Source: Acidimicrobiaceae bacterium
GTDB taxonomy: Bacteria > Actinomycetota > Acidimicrobiia > Acidimicrobiales > RAAP-2
Assembly (NCBI GenBank): GCA_003164275.1
Contig: PLSY01000336.1
Location: forward strand, 1 to 7,098
DNA length: 7,098 nucleotides
Reading direction: 5' to 3'
Shown: piece by piece, positions 1 through 5,729 of the stretch
How positions within the stretch are numbered: position 1 is the first letter of the stretch
How the letters are laid out: each line of letters opens with the position of its first letter
The notes under the pieces: generated by a model
Told to the model about the DNA's origin: nothing
Seen by the model: the letters and a program-made list of their open reading frames with translations, nothing else
Database searches by the model: none
Translations under genes and position numbers: made by a program

Positions 1-2
1 CA

Positions 3-503
3 CTTGCCGATCAGATCGGCAACGGAGCCACCGTCGGCACGTTCGGGGCAAAGCCGCTGGGTGACATCGTCATTCTCGCCGTCCTGTACGCCGGCGCGGT
101 TGACGTGGTCGCACACTACGGCGATGCGTTGGCGGGCAAGATCCTCGTCGACATCACCAACCCGTTCAACGCCGACGTCACCGGACTCGTAACTACCGCG
201 GGCGACTCGATGTCCCAGCGGATCGCCGCCGCCGCCCCCGAGGACGCGCACGTCGTGAAGGCATTCAATACGATCCTTCAGGGCGTTCTTGCTGAAGACA
301 AGCCCGTGGACGTATTTTTCGCCGGCGACGGCACCGAGGCGAAGGCACGCGTCGCGGCATTTCTGGAGAGCCTGGACATGCGGCCCCTCGATGCAGGAGG
401 GCTCGATATGGCTTACGTCCTTGAATGGGCCGGCATCCTCCTGGTGGGAGTGGCACGCAACGGCGCCGGCTTCGACATCGCGTTGGGAGCCAAAGCGCTC
501 TGA
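3..503 (+). CDS. F420-dependent NADP oxidoreductase-like protein (5' partial)
   Basis: This is the C-terminal 166 residues of a protein whose start lies left of the window; the open frame runs from base 3 to the TGA at 501-503. The pattern fits the NADP oxidoreductase coenzyme-F420-dependent family (Rossmann fold). 'GDIVILAVLYAGAVDVV' is the strand following the nucleotide-binding region, 'GKILVDITNPFN' is the typical loop of this family, and 'HVVKAFNTI' and 'LDAGGLDMAYVLE' follow in the expected order. The N-terminal GxGxxG dinucleotide motif would be upstream and is not visible. Members of the family transfer hydride between NADP(H) and F420 or use NADPH on other substrates; sequence alone does not settle which applies here. 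Family members are around 200 residues, so about 40 to 50 residues are probably missing. The protein is expected to be cytoplasmic. The nearest downstream feature, a tRNA, lies on the opposite strand, so this gene ends its transcription unit here. Confidence 0.8.
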   Translation, partial: LADQIGNGATVGTFGAKPLGDIVILAVLYAGAVDVVAHYGDALAGKILVDITNPFNADVTGLVTTAGDSMSQRIAAAAPEDAHVVKAFNTILQGVLAEDKPVDVFFAGDGTEAKARVAAFLESLDMRPLDAGGLDMAYVLEWAGILLVGVARNGAGFDIALGAKAL

Positions 504-583
504 ATCTACTTTGAAGAGGGCGAGCGGCACCAAGGCTTCGATGGCCCCAAAGTCGGCCGGAACCTGACCCGCTCGACCGGACA

Positions 584-599
584 TCCGATCTGAATCGGA
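584..599. other. Short hairpin after the F420 reductase-like gene
   Basis: A 6-bp perfect inverted repeat, TCCGAT and ATCGGA, is separated by a 4-base loop, 80 bases after the stop codon of the upstream gene. No T-run follows on either strand. It could be a weak terminator for the plus-strand gene or chance. The rest of 504-683 shows no gene. Confidence 0.2.
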
Positions 600-683
600 C
601 GTTCTCCCAGTTCAGGGAGGGGTTCGAACATAGCCGTTTGCCTTGGTTCGGAAGATCCAGTGAAATACCGGCTCTGACCAGGG

Positions 684-706
684 AAAACGTTGTAATTCCG
701 ACAACG
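684..706 (-). terminator. Intrinsic terminator of tRNA-Ala
   Basis: On the minus strand a 6-bp stem (CGTTGT paired with ACAACG, 7-base loop) is followed at once by TTTT. The stem begins 3 bases beyond the mature 3' end of tRNA-Ala, where a terminator for a single-gene tRNA transcript is expected. The stem has only three G-C pairs and the U-tract is only four long, so it would be a weak terminator. The placement is the main support. Confidence 0.5.
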
Positions 707-708
707 GG

Positions 709-781
709 TGGAGGTGATGGGACTCGAACCCACGACTTCGACCTTGCAAAGGTCGCACTCTTCCAGCTGAGTTACACCCCC
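709..781 (-). tRNA. tRNA-Ala (anticodon TGC)
   Basis: The minus strand folds into a complete 73-nt cloverleaf. The acceptor GGGGGTG pairs with CACCTCC, with a G3:U70 wobble, the classic alanine identity element. The D stem is ACTC with GAGT, the anticodon stem is CGACC with GGTCG, and the loop TTTGCAA presents TGC. A 5-base variable loop follows, then the T arm GTGGG-TTCGAGT-CCCAT. The discriminator base is A. CCA is not encoded: the next bases are CCC, so the CCA end must be added by tRNA nucleotidyltransferase. The gene reads toward the F420 reductase-like gene and has its own short terminator. No second tRNA is seen next to it. The UGC anticodon would serve GCA and, by wobble, other alanine codons. 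Confidence 0.97.
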
Positions 782-1183
782 GTGCCGGCATAGCCGAACG
801 GTCAACCATCCGATACTGCTGGGGAGGAATGGAAGGACGGTCCTCCTTTCCTGCGCCCGGCAAACCGGTGAGGTTGGAGCCTATACGGCCCTCACGCCCC
901 TTCGAGATGACACCCTTCGACGGCTCGGGCGTGACAACCCTGATCTATCTTGTCGGCAGCGGGACCTTCCGGTACCGTCCACCGATCCCAGGCAGCTCGC
1001 GCACTCCGTCGAGCTGGGCCTGTGGCTCTCGTCGCTCCGCGGAGGAGCCGTACTTGACGCTCCCGTTTCACTCGGGACGCGAGGCCGTGCAGACGCGACG
1101 TGGACCCTGCTCACTTCGCCTACGGCGCCTCGCCGACTGACGTCACCCGGGGCGTCACCTCGCACCCATTGCAAGGACGAACT
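782..1183. other. Gene-poor interval between tRNA-Ala and the ArdC-like gene
   Basis: About 400 bases without a gene I can support. An open frame at 829-1140 (+) would give a 103-residue Arg/Ser/Pro-rich product with no recognisable motif and only a badly spaced purine run before its ATG; it looks fortuitous. The interval should contain the tRNA promoter (reading left) and the promoter of the ArdC-like gene (reading right), but I see no convincing -35/-10 pair. A TTGACG at 1054-1059 has no matching -10. Confidence 0.5.
1173..1177 (+). promoter_or_regulatory. Ribosome binding site setting the GTG start of the ArdC-like gene
   Basis: AAGGA lies 6 bases before the GTG at 1184-1186. It favours this start over the in-frame GTG at 1100, which has no Shine-Dalgarno sequence and would add 28 residues of non-conserved-looking sequence. 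Confidence 0.7.
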
Positions 1184-2008
1184 GTGACCACGGAACACCG
1201 CCATGACTCCTTACTCGCCCAACTCAACGCCGGGATTGAAGCCCTGTGCGACTCGGCTCAGTGGACCGCCTACCTGGAGATGCAGCGGAGATTCCACCGC
1301 TACAGCTCGACCAATGTCCTGCTCATCGCCAGCCAGTATCCCAACGCCACCCAGGTGGCGGGCTTTCGGACCTGGCAAAAGCTGGGAAGGAGCGTGCGGA
1401 AGGGAGAACGCGCTATCTGGATCATCGCTCCAGTCATCACCCGGTCACCCCCAGCCGTGGACGACGAGAGATCGCGTTCGGTAACCGGGTTTAGGTACGT
1501 GGCCGTGTTCGATGTGTCGCAGACCGACGGCGACGACCTGCCCTCCCCCTGTTCCAAGTTGACCGGCGGGGACGCGGGACAGTGGTTCACCAGACTGGTG
1601 GGCGTGGCCCGAGACCTTGGGTACGTGGTCGAGTGCGCTGCCCTCGCCGAGGGCGTCAATGGCGACTGCGCCTTTGAGCTCCGACGAATCCGGGTCGAGC
1701 AGCGGAACTCGCCGGCCCAGCGGGTGAAGACGCTTGCTCACGAACTCGTCCACGCCCTAGTCCACGTCGATCAGGACAATCGGGCCCTCGCCGAGCTGGA
1801 GGCCGAGTCGGCGGCCTTTGTCATCTGTGGGCACCTCGGCCTTGAAGCCGATGCCTACAGCTTCGGGTACGTGACCATCTGGGCCGGCGGGGGCCTGCGA
1901 GCGACAGCGGCTATCAAGTCATCTTGCTCGCAGATCGAGCGGGCCGCAGATACGGTGCTCGAGCGGCTTGAAGCCCAAGAGGTGGGTGCCGTCGGTGCGG
2001 CGGCGTGA
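1184..2008 (+). CDS. ArdC-like N-terminal domain / HExxH zinc-metallopeptidase protein
   Basis: With the GTG start at 1184 the protein has 274 residues. The N-terminal part (roughly residues 5-125) resembles the ssDNA-binding domain of the ArdC antirestriction protein: 'FHRYSSTNVLLIASQYPNATQVAGFRTWQKLGR' followed by 'RKGERAIWIIAPV'. The C-terminal part is a small zincin: H186-E-L-V-H190 is the zinc-binding and catalytic HExxH motif, and the 'AELEAESAAFVIC' stretch (E204-E208) should supply the third ligand, as in ImmA/IrrE-type peptidases. No signal peptide or membrane segment is seen, so it should be cytoplasmic. ArdC of plasmid IncW protects incoming DNA from restriction; chromosomal actinobacterial relatives are mostly uncharacterised and often sit on integrative elements. 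No other mobile gene is visible in the window. The frame is intact and the catalytic motif complete. Domain calls are firm; antirestriction function here is inference. Confidence 0.85.
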   Translation: MTTEHRHDSLLAQLNAGIEALCDSAQWTAYLEMQRRFHRYSSTNVLLIASQYPNATQVAGFRTWQKLGRSVRKGERAIWIIAPVITRSPPAVDDERSRSVTGFRYVAVFDVSQTDGDDLPSPCSKLTGGDAGQWFTRLVGVARDLGYVVECAALAEGVNGDCAFELRRIRVEQRNSPAQRVKTLAHELVHALVHVDQDNRALAELEAESAAFVICGHLGLEADAYSFGYVTIWAGGGLRATAAIKSSCSQIERAADTVLERLEAQEVGAVGAAA

Positions 2009-2099
2009 TCGAAATGGGCTGGCGACAGAGAGTCAGGAGCGAAGCGTCAGGGGCCGATAGAGAGGAAAGGGCTGTTCCGATATGGTTTGTCGGCGACAA

Positions 2100-2122
2100 G
2101 TGTCACGGGGTGTGTCACGGGG
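2100..2122 (+). repeat. Tandem 11-bp direct repeat upstream of the CMD-like/SHOCT operon
   Basis: GTGTCACGGGG occurs twice, at 2100-2110 and 2112-2122, separated by one base (12-bp period). It sits 48 bases before the start codon at 2170, within the 161-bp gap after the ArdC-like gene. A possible -10 element, TATGGT, lies at 2081-2086, which would place the repeat just downstream of the transcription start. A regulator-binding site is plausible but unproven. Confidence 0.5.
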
Positions 2123-2157
2123 CTGACCCGACCGCACTCGAAGATCGAACTACAAGT

Positions 2158-2163
2158 GGAGGA
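2158..2163 (+). promoter_or_regulatory. Ribosome binding site of the CMD-like gene
   Basis: GGAGGA lies 6 bases before the ATG at 2170. It fixes the start there, although the same frame stays open leftward to 2005; that leftward stretch encodes no family-like sequence. Confidence 0.75.
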
Positions 2164-2169
2164 AGCACC

Positions 2170-2514
2170 ATGACTGTCACACCCGGCACCAGCGATGTGT
2201 TCATCGGCGTTGCCCAGCACGACGCCACTGCTCTCGAGAGCCTGTTCCAGGCCCGCCTGGACAATCTCGAAGCATCCGGCCTTGACCCGAAGACCTACTC
2301 GCTGGCCAACATCGCCGCTTTGATCGCCGCCGACGCGGCTCCCGCCTCCTACGTGTTCCAGGTGACCTTTGCCCTCGAGGCCGGCGTCACCCCCGAGGAG
2401 ATTCTCGGCCTCTTGGTGGCCCTGAACCCCACCGTCGGCAACGTCCGCATCGTGTCGGCGGCGGCCGAGATCGCCTTCGCCCTCGGCATCGACCTCGATG
2501 CCGGTCAGGCCTAA
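2170..2514 (+). CDS. Carboxymuconolactone decarboxylase-like small protein, no cysteines
   Basis: A 114-residue protein. Residues about 38-110 read like the all-helical CMD/AhpD fold: 'LDPKTYSLANIAALIAAD', then 'FALEAGVTPEEILGLLVALNPTVGN', matching the usual 'D.kt..L..iA.liA' and 'Al.aGvT.eEi.e.l..l.p.vG' pattern. There is no cysteine at all and only one histidine (H17, outside the core), so the CxxC peroxidase centre of AhpD-type members is absent and the histidine often found before 'Al.aG' is replaced (Gln64-Val65). It is therefore unlikely to be a peroxidase, and decarboxylase activity is doubtful; a structural or oligomeric role is possible. No signal peptide or membrane segment is seen. 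The next gene starts 11 bases after its stop with its ribosome site overlapping the stop codon, so the two are surely co-transcribed and probably translationally coupled. Confidence 0.7.
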   Translation: MTVTPGTSDVFIGVAQHDATALESLFQARLDNLEASGLDPKTYSLANIAALIAADAAPASYVFQVTFALEAGVTPEEILGLLVALNPTVGNVRIVSAAAEIAFALGIDLDAGQA

Positions 2515-2525
2515 AGGAGCCCAGA

Positions 2526-2807
2526 ATGCCCTTCGTACGCAGACGACCCTTGCTTCGCATGGCCGCTGTCGGCGGCGTCGCCTACATGGGCGCGAAAGCC
2601 GGCAGTAACAGAGCCCAGGCCAATGCCGCCGAGGCTCAGGCGCAACCGGCAACTGCCGCCCCGGCGCCGCCGCCGCCCGCCCCGGTATCGGCTGCGGCCC
2701 CGCCCACCGACACCATCTCCCGACTGCAGCAGCTGGCCGCGCTGCACGACTCGGGAGCGCTGACTGACGATGAGTTCTCCGCCGCCAAGGCGCAGGTCCT
2801 GGCCTGA
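2526..2807 (+). CDS. SHOCT-domain small protein
   Basis: A 93-residue protein in three parts. Residues 1-26 are basic then hydrophobic and glycine-rich ('LLRMAAVGGVAYMGAKAG'), possibly a short membrane-associating segment. Residues 30-60 form an Ala/Pro-rich linker containing a run of four prolines. Residues 64-92, 'ISRLQQLAALHDSGALTDDEFSAAKAQVL', are a typical SHOCT (short C-terminal) domain, a two-helix module thought to mediate oligomerisation or protein contacts. AAAGGAG at 2513-2519 overlaps the stop codon of the preceding gene and lies 6 bases before this ATG, giving a clear start. It forms an operon with the CMD-like gene. No enzymatic residues are seen; the function is unknown, and partnership with the upstream product is inferred from position only. 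Confidence 0.85.
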   Translation: MPFVRRRPLLRMAAVGGVAYMGAKAGSNRAQANAAEAQAQPATAAPAPPPPAPVSAAAPPTDTISRLQQLAALHDSGALTDDEFSAAKAQVLA

Positions 2808-2816
2808 AGCGTTTCC

Positions 2817-2858
2817 CCTCGCCTCACGCCGGAACTACGCCCTCGGCGTGAGGCGAGG
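2817..2858. terminator. Bidirectional hairpin terminator between convergent genes
   Basis: A perfect 15-bp inverted repeat (arms 2817-2831 and 2844-2858, 12-base loop) of mostly G-C pairs lies between the SHOCT stop (2807) and the stop codon of the pyrophosphatase (2871), which converge. No T-run follows on either strand, so it is an I-shaped, U-tract-less terminator of the kind predicted in high-GC actinobacteria. Being symmetrical, it can serve both genes. Confidence 0.8.
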
Positions 2859-2870
2859 CGTGCGTCGTGC

Positions 2871-3365
2871 CTACGCTGACTTGGCCCGGTCGATCGACCG
2901 CTCGATCTCTTCCCACGCCGCGTCGACTCCATCGAATCCGCCCACCTTGGTGAGCTTGTCCGGCTCGAGGTCCTTGTAGACCTCGAAGAAGTGGGCGATC
3001 TCATGGGTGAGGTGGGGCGGGAGGCCCTCGAGGTCCCGGATCCCCTCCCACATCGGGTCGCCGATGGCCACGGAGATGATCTTGGCGTCGGGTCCGTTCT
3101 CGTCTGTCATCCAAAACACCCCGACCGGTCGGCACTCGACCATGCAGCCTGGAAACGTGGGCTCGTCGATGAGGACGAGCACATCGAGCGGGTCACCGTC
3201 CTCGGCCAACGTGTCGGGAAGGAACCCGTAGTCGGCGGGGTAGAAGGTGGCGGAGAACAAGCGGCGGTCGAGTCGCATGACGTGGTTGACGTGGTCGTAC
3301 TCGTACTTGTTGCGGCTGCCCCTTGGGATCTCTACAAACACGTCGATTGTGCGTTCGGTGCTCAC
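2871..3365 (-). CDS. ppa: Inorganic pyrophosphatase (soluble, family I)
   Basis: Hydrolyses pyrophosphate to two phosphates, pulling DNA, RNA, protein and activated-metabolite synthesis forward; cytoplasmic and Mg-dependent. From the GTG at 3365 it has 164 residues, normal for bacterial family I enzymes. The signature D56-G-D-P-L-D61-V is complete and supplies metal ligands (E. coli Asp65, 67, 70). Other active-site positions are present: E12, K20, E22, R34 and Y46 ('FYPADYGFLP'), an Asp/Lys region at 'GPDAKII', and 'VYKDLE' near the C-terminus. The start was chosen because AAAGGG lies 6 bases upstream; an in-frame ATG at 3401 lacks a ribosome site and would add 12 residues not typical of the family. 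It is transcribed divergently from ppk1 and converges on the SHOCT gene. Confidence 0.97.
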   Translation of the reverse strand: MSTERTIDVFVEIPRGSRNKYEYDHVNHVMRLDRRLFSATFYPADYGFLPDTLAEDGDPLDVLVLIDEPTFPGCMVECRPVGVFWMTDENGPDAKIISVAIGDPMWEGIRDLEGLPPHLTHEIAHFFEVYKDLEPDKLTKVGGFDGVDAAWEEIERSIDRAKSA

Positions 3366-3538
3366 GTAATGCCCTTTCGTAACCCCCTGTTGACCTCTCA
3401 TTCTGGCTCACGTGAGACCCTGGCAATGACGGGGACCCAGAAGAGGTCACCCGGTTGGGTGCTGGCGACCGGGCCGTCGCCCCGAGGTGCCGCCACGGTC
3501 TTGGGATCGGCGAGAGGGCTGGTTGCTATCGTTGCCCG
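3366..3538. promoter_or_regulatory. Divergent ppa / ppk1 control region
   Basis: This 173-bp gap must hold both promoters. For ppa (leftward) a TTGCCA at 3426-3421 could be a -35, with a poor -10 candidate CAGAAT at 3405-3400. A perfect 10-bp palindrome CTCACGTGAG (3407-3416) would fall between them, where a repressor could act. For ppk1 (rightward) there is a much better extended -10 next to its start codon, listed separately. The ppa assignments are tentative. Confidence 0.4.
3524..3532 (+). promoter_or_regulatory. Extended -10 element giving a leaderless ppk1 mRNA
   Basis: TGC followed by TATCGT (3527-3532) forms an extended -10 (TGn-TAnnnT). Exactly 6 bases later comes the ATG of ppk1 at 3539, so transcription should start on its A, giving a leaderless mRNA. 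No Shine-Dalgarno sequence lies within 15 bases of the ATG. A TTGGGA at 3501-3506 is a possible but distant -35 (20-bp spacer). Confidence 0.6.
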
Positions 3539-5659
3539 ATGAGCGTTGAAACTGTGCGGGGGATATCGGACGACAACGGAGACTCGGCCTCCCGTTACTT
3601 TGCCCGCCAGCTTTCCGACCTCGACTTCAACGACCGCCTGCTCGACCTGGTGGCCGATACCGACATCCCCCTCCTCGAGCGGGTCAAGTTCCTCGTGCTG
3701 TTCAGCGAGCGGATCGACGAGTTCTTCCAGGTCCAGGTGGCCGGACTGCGTCGACAGGTCGTAGCCGGCATCAAGAGCCCGGCCCTGAACGGGGCCACCC
3801 CAGAAGAGCTGCTCCTCGACGTGCGGGCCTCACTGGAGCGGATGGTGCGCAGGCAGGAGTCGCTGCTGCTGGAGGAGGTCGGCCCCGCTCTGAGGGCCGA
3901 GGGCATCGAGCTTTGCGACTGGGCCTCGCTCGGAGAGTCGGACCGCGCCTATCTCCATGAGGTCTTCGACCGTCTGATCCTTCCAGTTGTGACCCCGCTC
4001 ACCGTCGATCCCAGCCATCCCTTCCCCTACATCTCCAACCTCTCGCTCAATGTCGGCGTCGAGGTCCGAAGCCGGAGTGACGACACCTCGCGCTTCGCCC
4101 GGGTGAAGGTGCCACCGAACGTCGACCGCCTGCTCCGCCTCCCCGATGGCGATCGCTTCGTCCCGCTGGAGCAGACCCTCGTTGCCTTCATCGACGAGCT
4201 CTTCCCCGGGATGGACGTGGGCGAGCCCTGCATCTTCCGGGTGACGAGGGACGCCGACCTCGCCTTGGACGACGACGCGGCCGACGACCTGCTTCTCGCC
4301 CTGCAAGAGGAGCTCCGACGCAGGCGCTTCTTGCCGGTCGTACGTCTCGAGATCGACTCGAGGACATCAGAGGGTCCGGTCGAGCGGCTCACCGAGGAGC
4401 TGGGCCTCGGACGGGATGACGTCTACCATTTCGCCGGCCCCCTGGGCCTCGATTGCCTGTGGGCCATACATGGGCTCGACCGCCCCGAGCTCCACGACGG
4501 CCCCTGGACTCCCTTGGTGCCCCATGCCCTCACCGTGGTGGAGCGGGACGACCACGCCAGCATCTTCTCGGTCCTCGACGGCCAGGATGTGCTCGTCCAC
4601 CACCCCTACGACTCCTTCTCCGCCTCGGTCGAGGAGCTGATGAACGAGGCCGCCGACGACCCCCATGTCTTGGCCATCAAGCAGTGCCTCTACCGGACTT
4701 CCGGCGACAGCCCCGTCGTCGCCGCCCTTGTCCGGGCGGCCGAGCACGGAAAGCAGGTGGCTGTTTTGGTGGAGGTGACGGCCCGCTTCGACGAGGAGGC
4801 CAACATCGGCTGGGCTCGTGCCCTGGAAGAGGCGGGGGCCCATGTGATCTACGGCCTGATGGGCCTGAAGACGCACGCCAAGACCACGTTGGTGGTCCGA
4901 CAAGAGGGGGACGCCGTCCGCCTCTACTGCCACGTCGGCACGGGCAACTACAACCCGAAGACGGCCCGGATGTACGAGGACCTGGGCGTCCTGTCCTCGA
5001 GGGCCGCCCTCGGGGCCGACGTCACCCGGTTCTTCAACTACATCACCGGATTCAGTCAGCCCCCCCACTACCAAGAGCTGGTGACGTCTCCCGGTGGGAT
5101 CAGGGACCGCGTCGTCGAGTGCATCGATGAGCAGGCCCTCGCCGGACCCGACGGCCGAATCGTCATCAAGGTGAACGGCCTGGACGACGTGGCCGTGATC
5201 GACGCCCTCTATCGGGCCTCTGCGGCCGGAGTCCCCATCGACCTGATCATCCGCGGCATCTGCTGTTTGCGCCCCGGTGTCCCGGGTCTGTCCGAGACCA
5301 TCCGGGTCCGGTCCATCGTCGGCCGCTTCTTGGAGCACTCCCGGATCCTCCGTTTCGGGGGCGGGCCCACCGGGCCTGCGACCTACTACATCGGCTCGGC
5401 CGACCTTCGTCGAAGGAACCTGGACCGGCGGGTGGAGGCCATGATCCCCGTGGCCGATCCCGACGCTGTCGCCCAGCTGGAGGAGATCCTCCAGCTGAAC
5501 CTGGCTGACGACCTCCAGTCGTGGGCCTTGGCCGGCGATGGGACATGGAACCGCATTCCGACCGTGCTCGGCATCGGGACCCAACAGGCCCTGCAGGAGG
5601 CCGCCCTCGAACGGAGCTCCCTGGTCGACGAGGTCCGTCGGCCCCAGGTCATCCAGTAG
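3539..5659 (+). CDS. ppk1: Polyphosphate kinase 1
   Basis: Reversibly transfers the ATP gamma-phosphate onto polyphosphate chains; usually a membrane-associated oligomer acting in phosphate storage and stress responses. From ATG 3539 it has 706 residues, the usual length. The four PPK1 parts follow in order: N domain ('SDLDFNDRLLDL', about residues 19-120), middle/head domain (to about 320), and C1 and C2 phospholipase-D-like domains. H446 in 'GLKTHAK' is the autophosphorylated histidine (E. coli His435); H600 in 'FLEHSRI' matches His592. R386 and R416 ('ARFDEEANIGW') match the Mg-site arginines 375 and 405, Y479 matches Tyr468, and R572 matches Arg564. Odd points: 'FSERIDEFF' has R58 where E. 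coli has the ATP-contacting Asn45, and D27 replaces the usual Trp of 'SWLDFN'. An in-frame start at 3455 is open but adds non-family sequence. It is divergent from ppa; the downstream membrane-protein gene appears to have its own promoter. Confidence 0.97.
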   Translation: MSVETVRGISDDNGDSASRYFARQLSDLDFNDRLLDLVADTDIPLLERVKFLVLFSERIDEFFQVQVAGLRRQVVAGIKSPALNGATPEELLLDVRASLERMVRRQESLLLEEVGPALRAEGIELCDWASLGESDRAYLHEVFDRLILPVVTPLTVDPSHPFPYISNLSLNVGVEVRSRSDDTSRFARVKVPPNVDRLLRLPDGDRFVPLEQTLVAFIDELFPGMDVGEPCIFRVTRDADLALDDDAADDLLLALQEELRRRRFLPVVRLEIDSRTSEGPVERLTEELGLGRDDVYHFAGPLGLDCLWAIHGLDRPELHDGPWTPLVPHALTVVERDDHASIFSVLDGQDVLVHHPYDSFSASVEELMNEAADDPHVLAIKQCLYRTSGDSPVVAALVRAAEHGKQVAVLVEVTARFDEEANIGWARALEEAGAHVIYGLMGLKTHAKTTLVVRQEGDAVRLYCHVGTGNYNPKTARMYEDLGVLSSRAALGADVTRFFNYITGFSQPPHYQELVTSPGGIRDRVVECIDEQALAGPDGRIVIKVNGLDDVAVIDALYRASAAGVPIDLIIRGICCLRPGVPGLSETIRVRSIVGRFLEHSRILRFGGGPTGPATYYIGSADLRRRNLDRRVEAMIPVADPDAVAQLEEILQLNLADDLQSWALAGDGTWNRIPTVLGIGTQQALQEAALERSSLVDEVRRPQVIQ

Positions 5660-5665
5660 GGGAGA

Positions 5666-5677
5666 GGACAGCTGTCC
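5666..5677. repeat. 12-bp perfect palindrome downstream of ppk1
   Basis: GGACAGCTGTCC is a perfect palindrome 7 bases after the ppk1 stop and 41 bases before the -10 of the next gene. With no loop it is a poor terminator; a dimeric regulator site upstream of the membrane-protein promoter is possible. It may be chance. Confidence 0.3.
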
Positions 5678-5717
5678 AGACGACCGGGACGAGCTGCGCT
5701 ATGGCGGTGGCGGCCCG

Positions 5718-5723
5718 TAGTCT
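5718..5723 (+). promoter_or_regulatory. -10 element giving a leaderless mRNA for the membrane protein
   Basis: TAGTCT matches TAnnnT and ends exactly 6 bases before the GTG at 5730, the same spacing as at ppk1. There is no Shine-Dalgarno sequence before the GTG. No clear -35 is seen. Confidence 0.5.
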
Positions 5724-5729
5724 GGTGGC

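Noticed and set aside
621..629. GGTTCGAAC, resembling a tRNA T-loop, as a remnant of an att site or second tRNA
   Set aside because: Only the palindromic T-loop-like core is present; no acceptor, D or anticodon arm can be built around it and it does not repeat the 3' end of tRNA-Ala beyond a few bases.
829..1140. A 103-residue plus-strand open frame in the gap before the ArdC-like gene
   Set aside because: The product is Arg/Ser/Pro-rich with no recognisable motif, and the purine run touches the ATG with almost no spacer. It reads like chance translation of GC-rich DNA.
709..2008. An integrative element at tRNA-Ala carrying the ArdC-like gene
   Set aside because: Elements that insert at the 3' end of a tRNA would lie to the left of 709, but the ArdC-like gene is on the 5' side. 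No duplicated tRNA end, integrase or transposase is visible.
2047..2652. A 201-residue minus-strand open frame over the CMD-like/SHOCT operon
   Set aside because: It is antisense to two genes with clear ribosome sites; the sequence is Gly/Arg-rich without any motif.
4367..5584. A 405-residue open frame on the minus strand inside ppk1
   Set aside because: It lies wholly antisense to a well-identified gene and gives Gly/Asp/Val-rich low-information sequence, as expected opposite GC-rich coding DNA.
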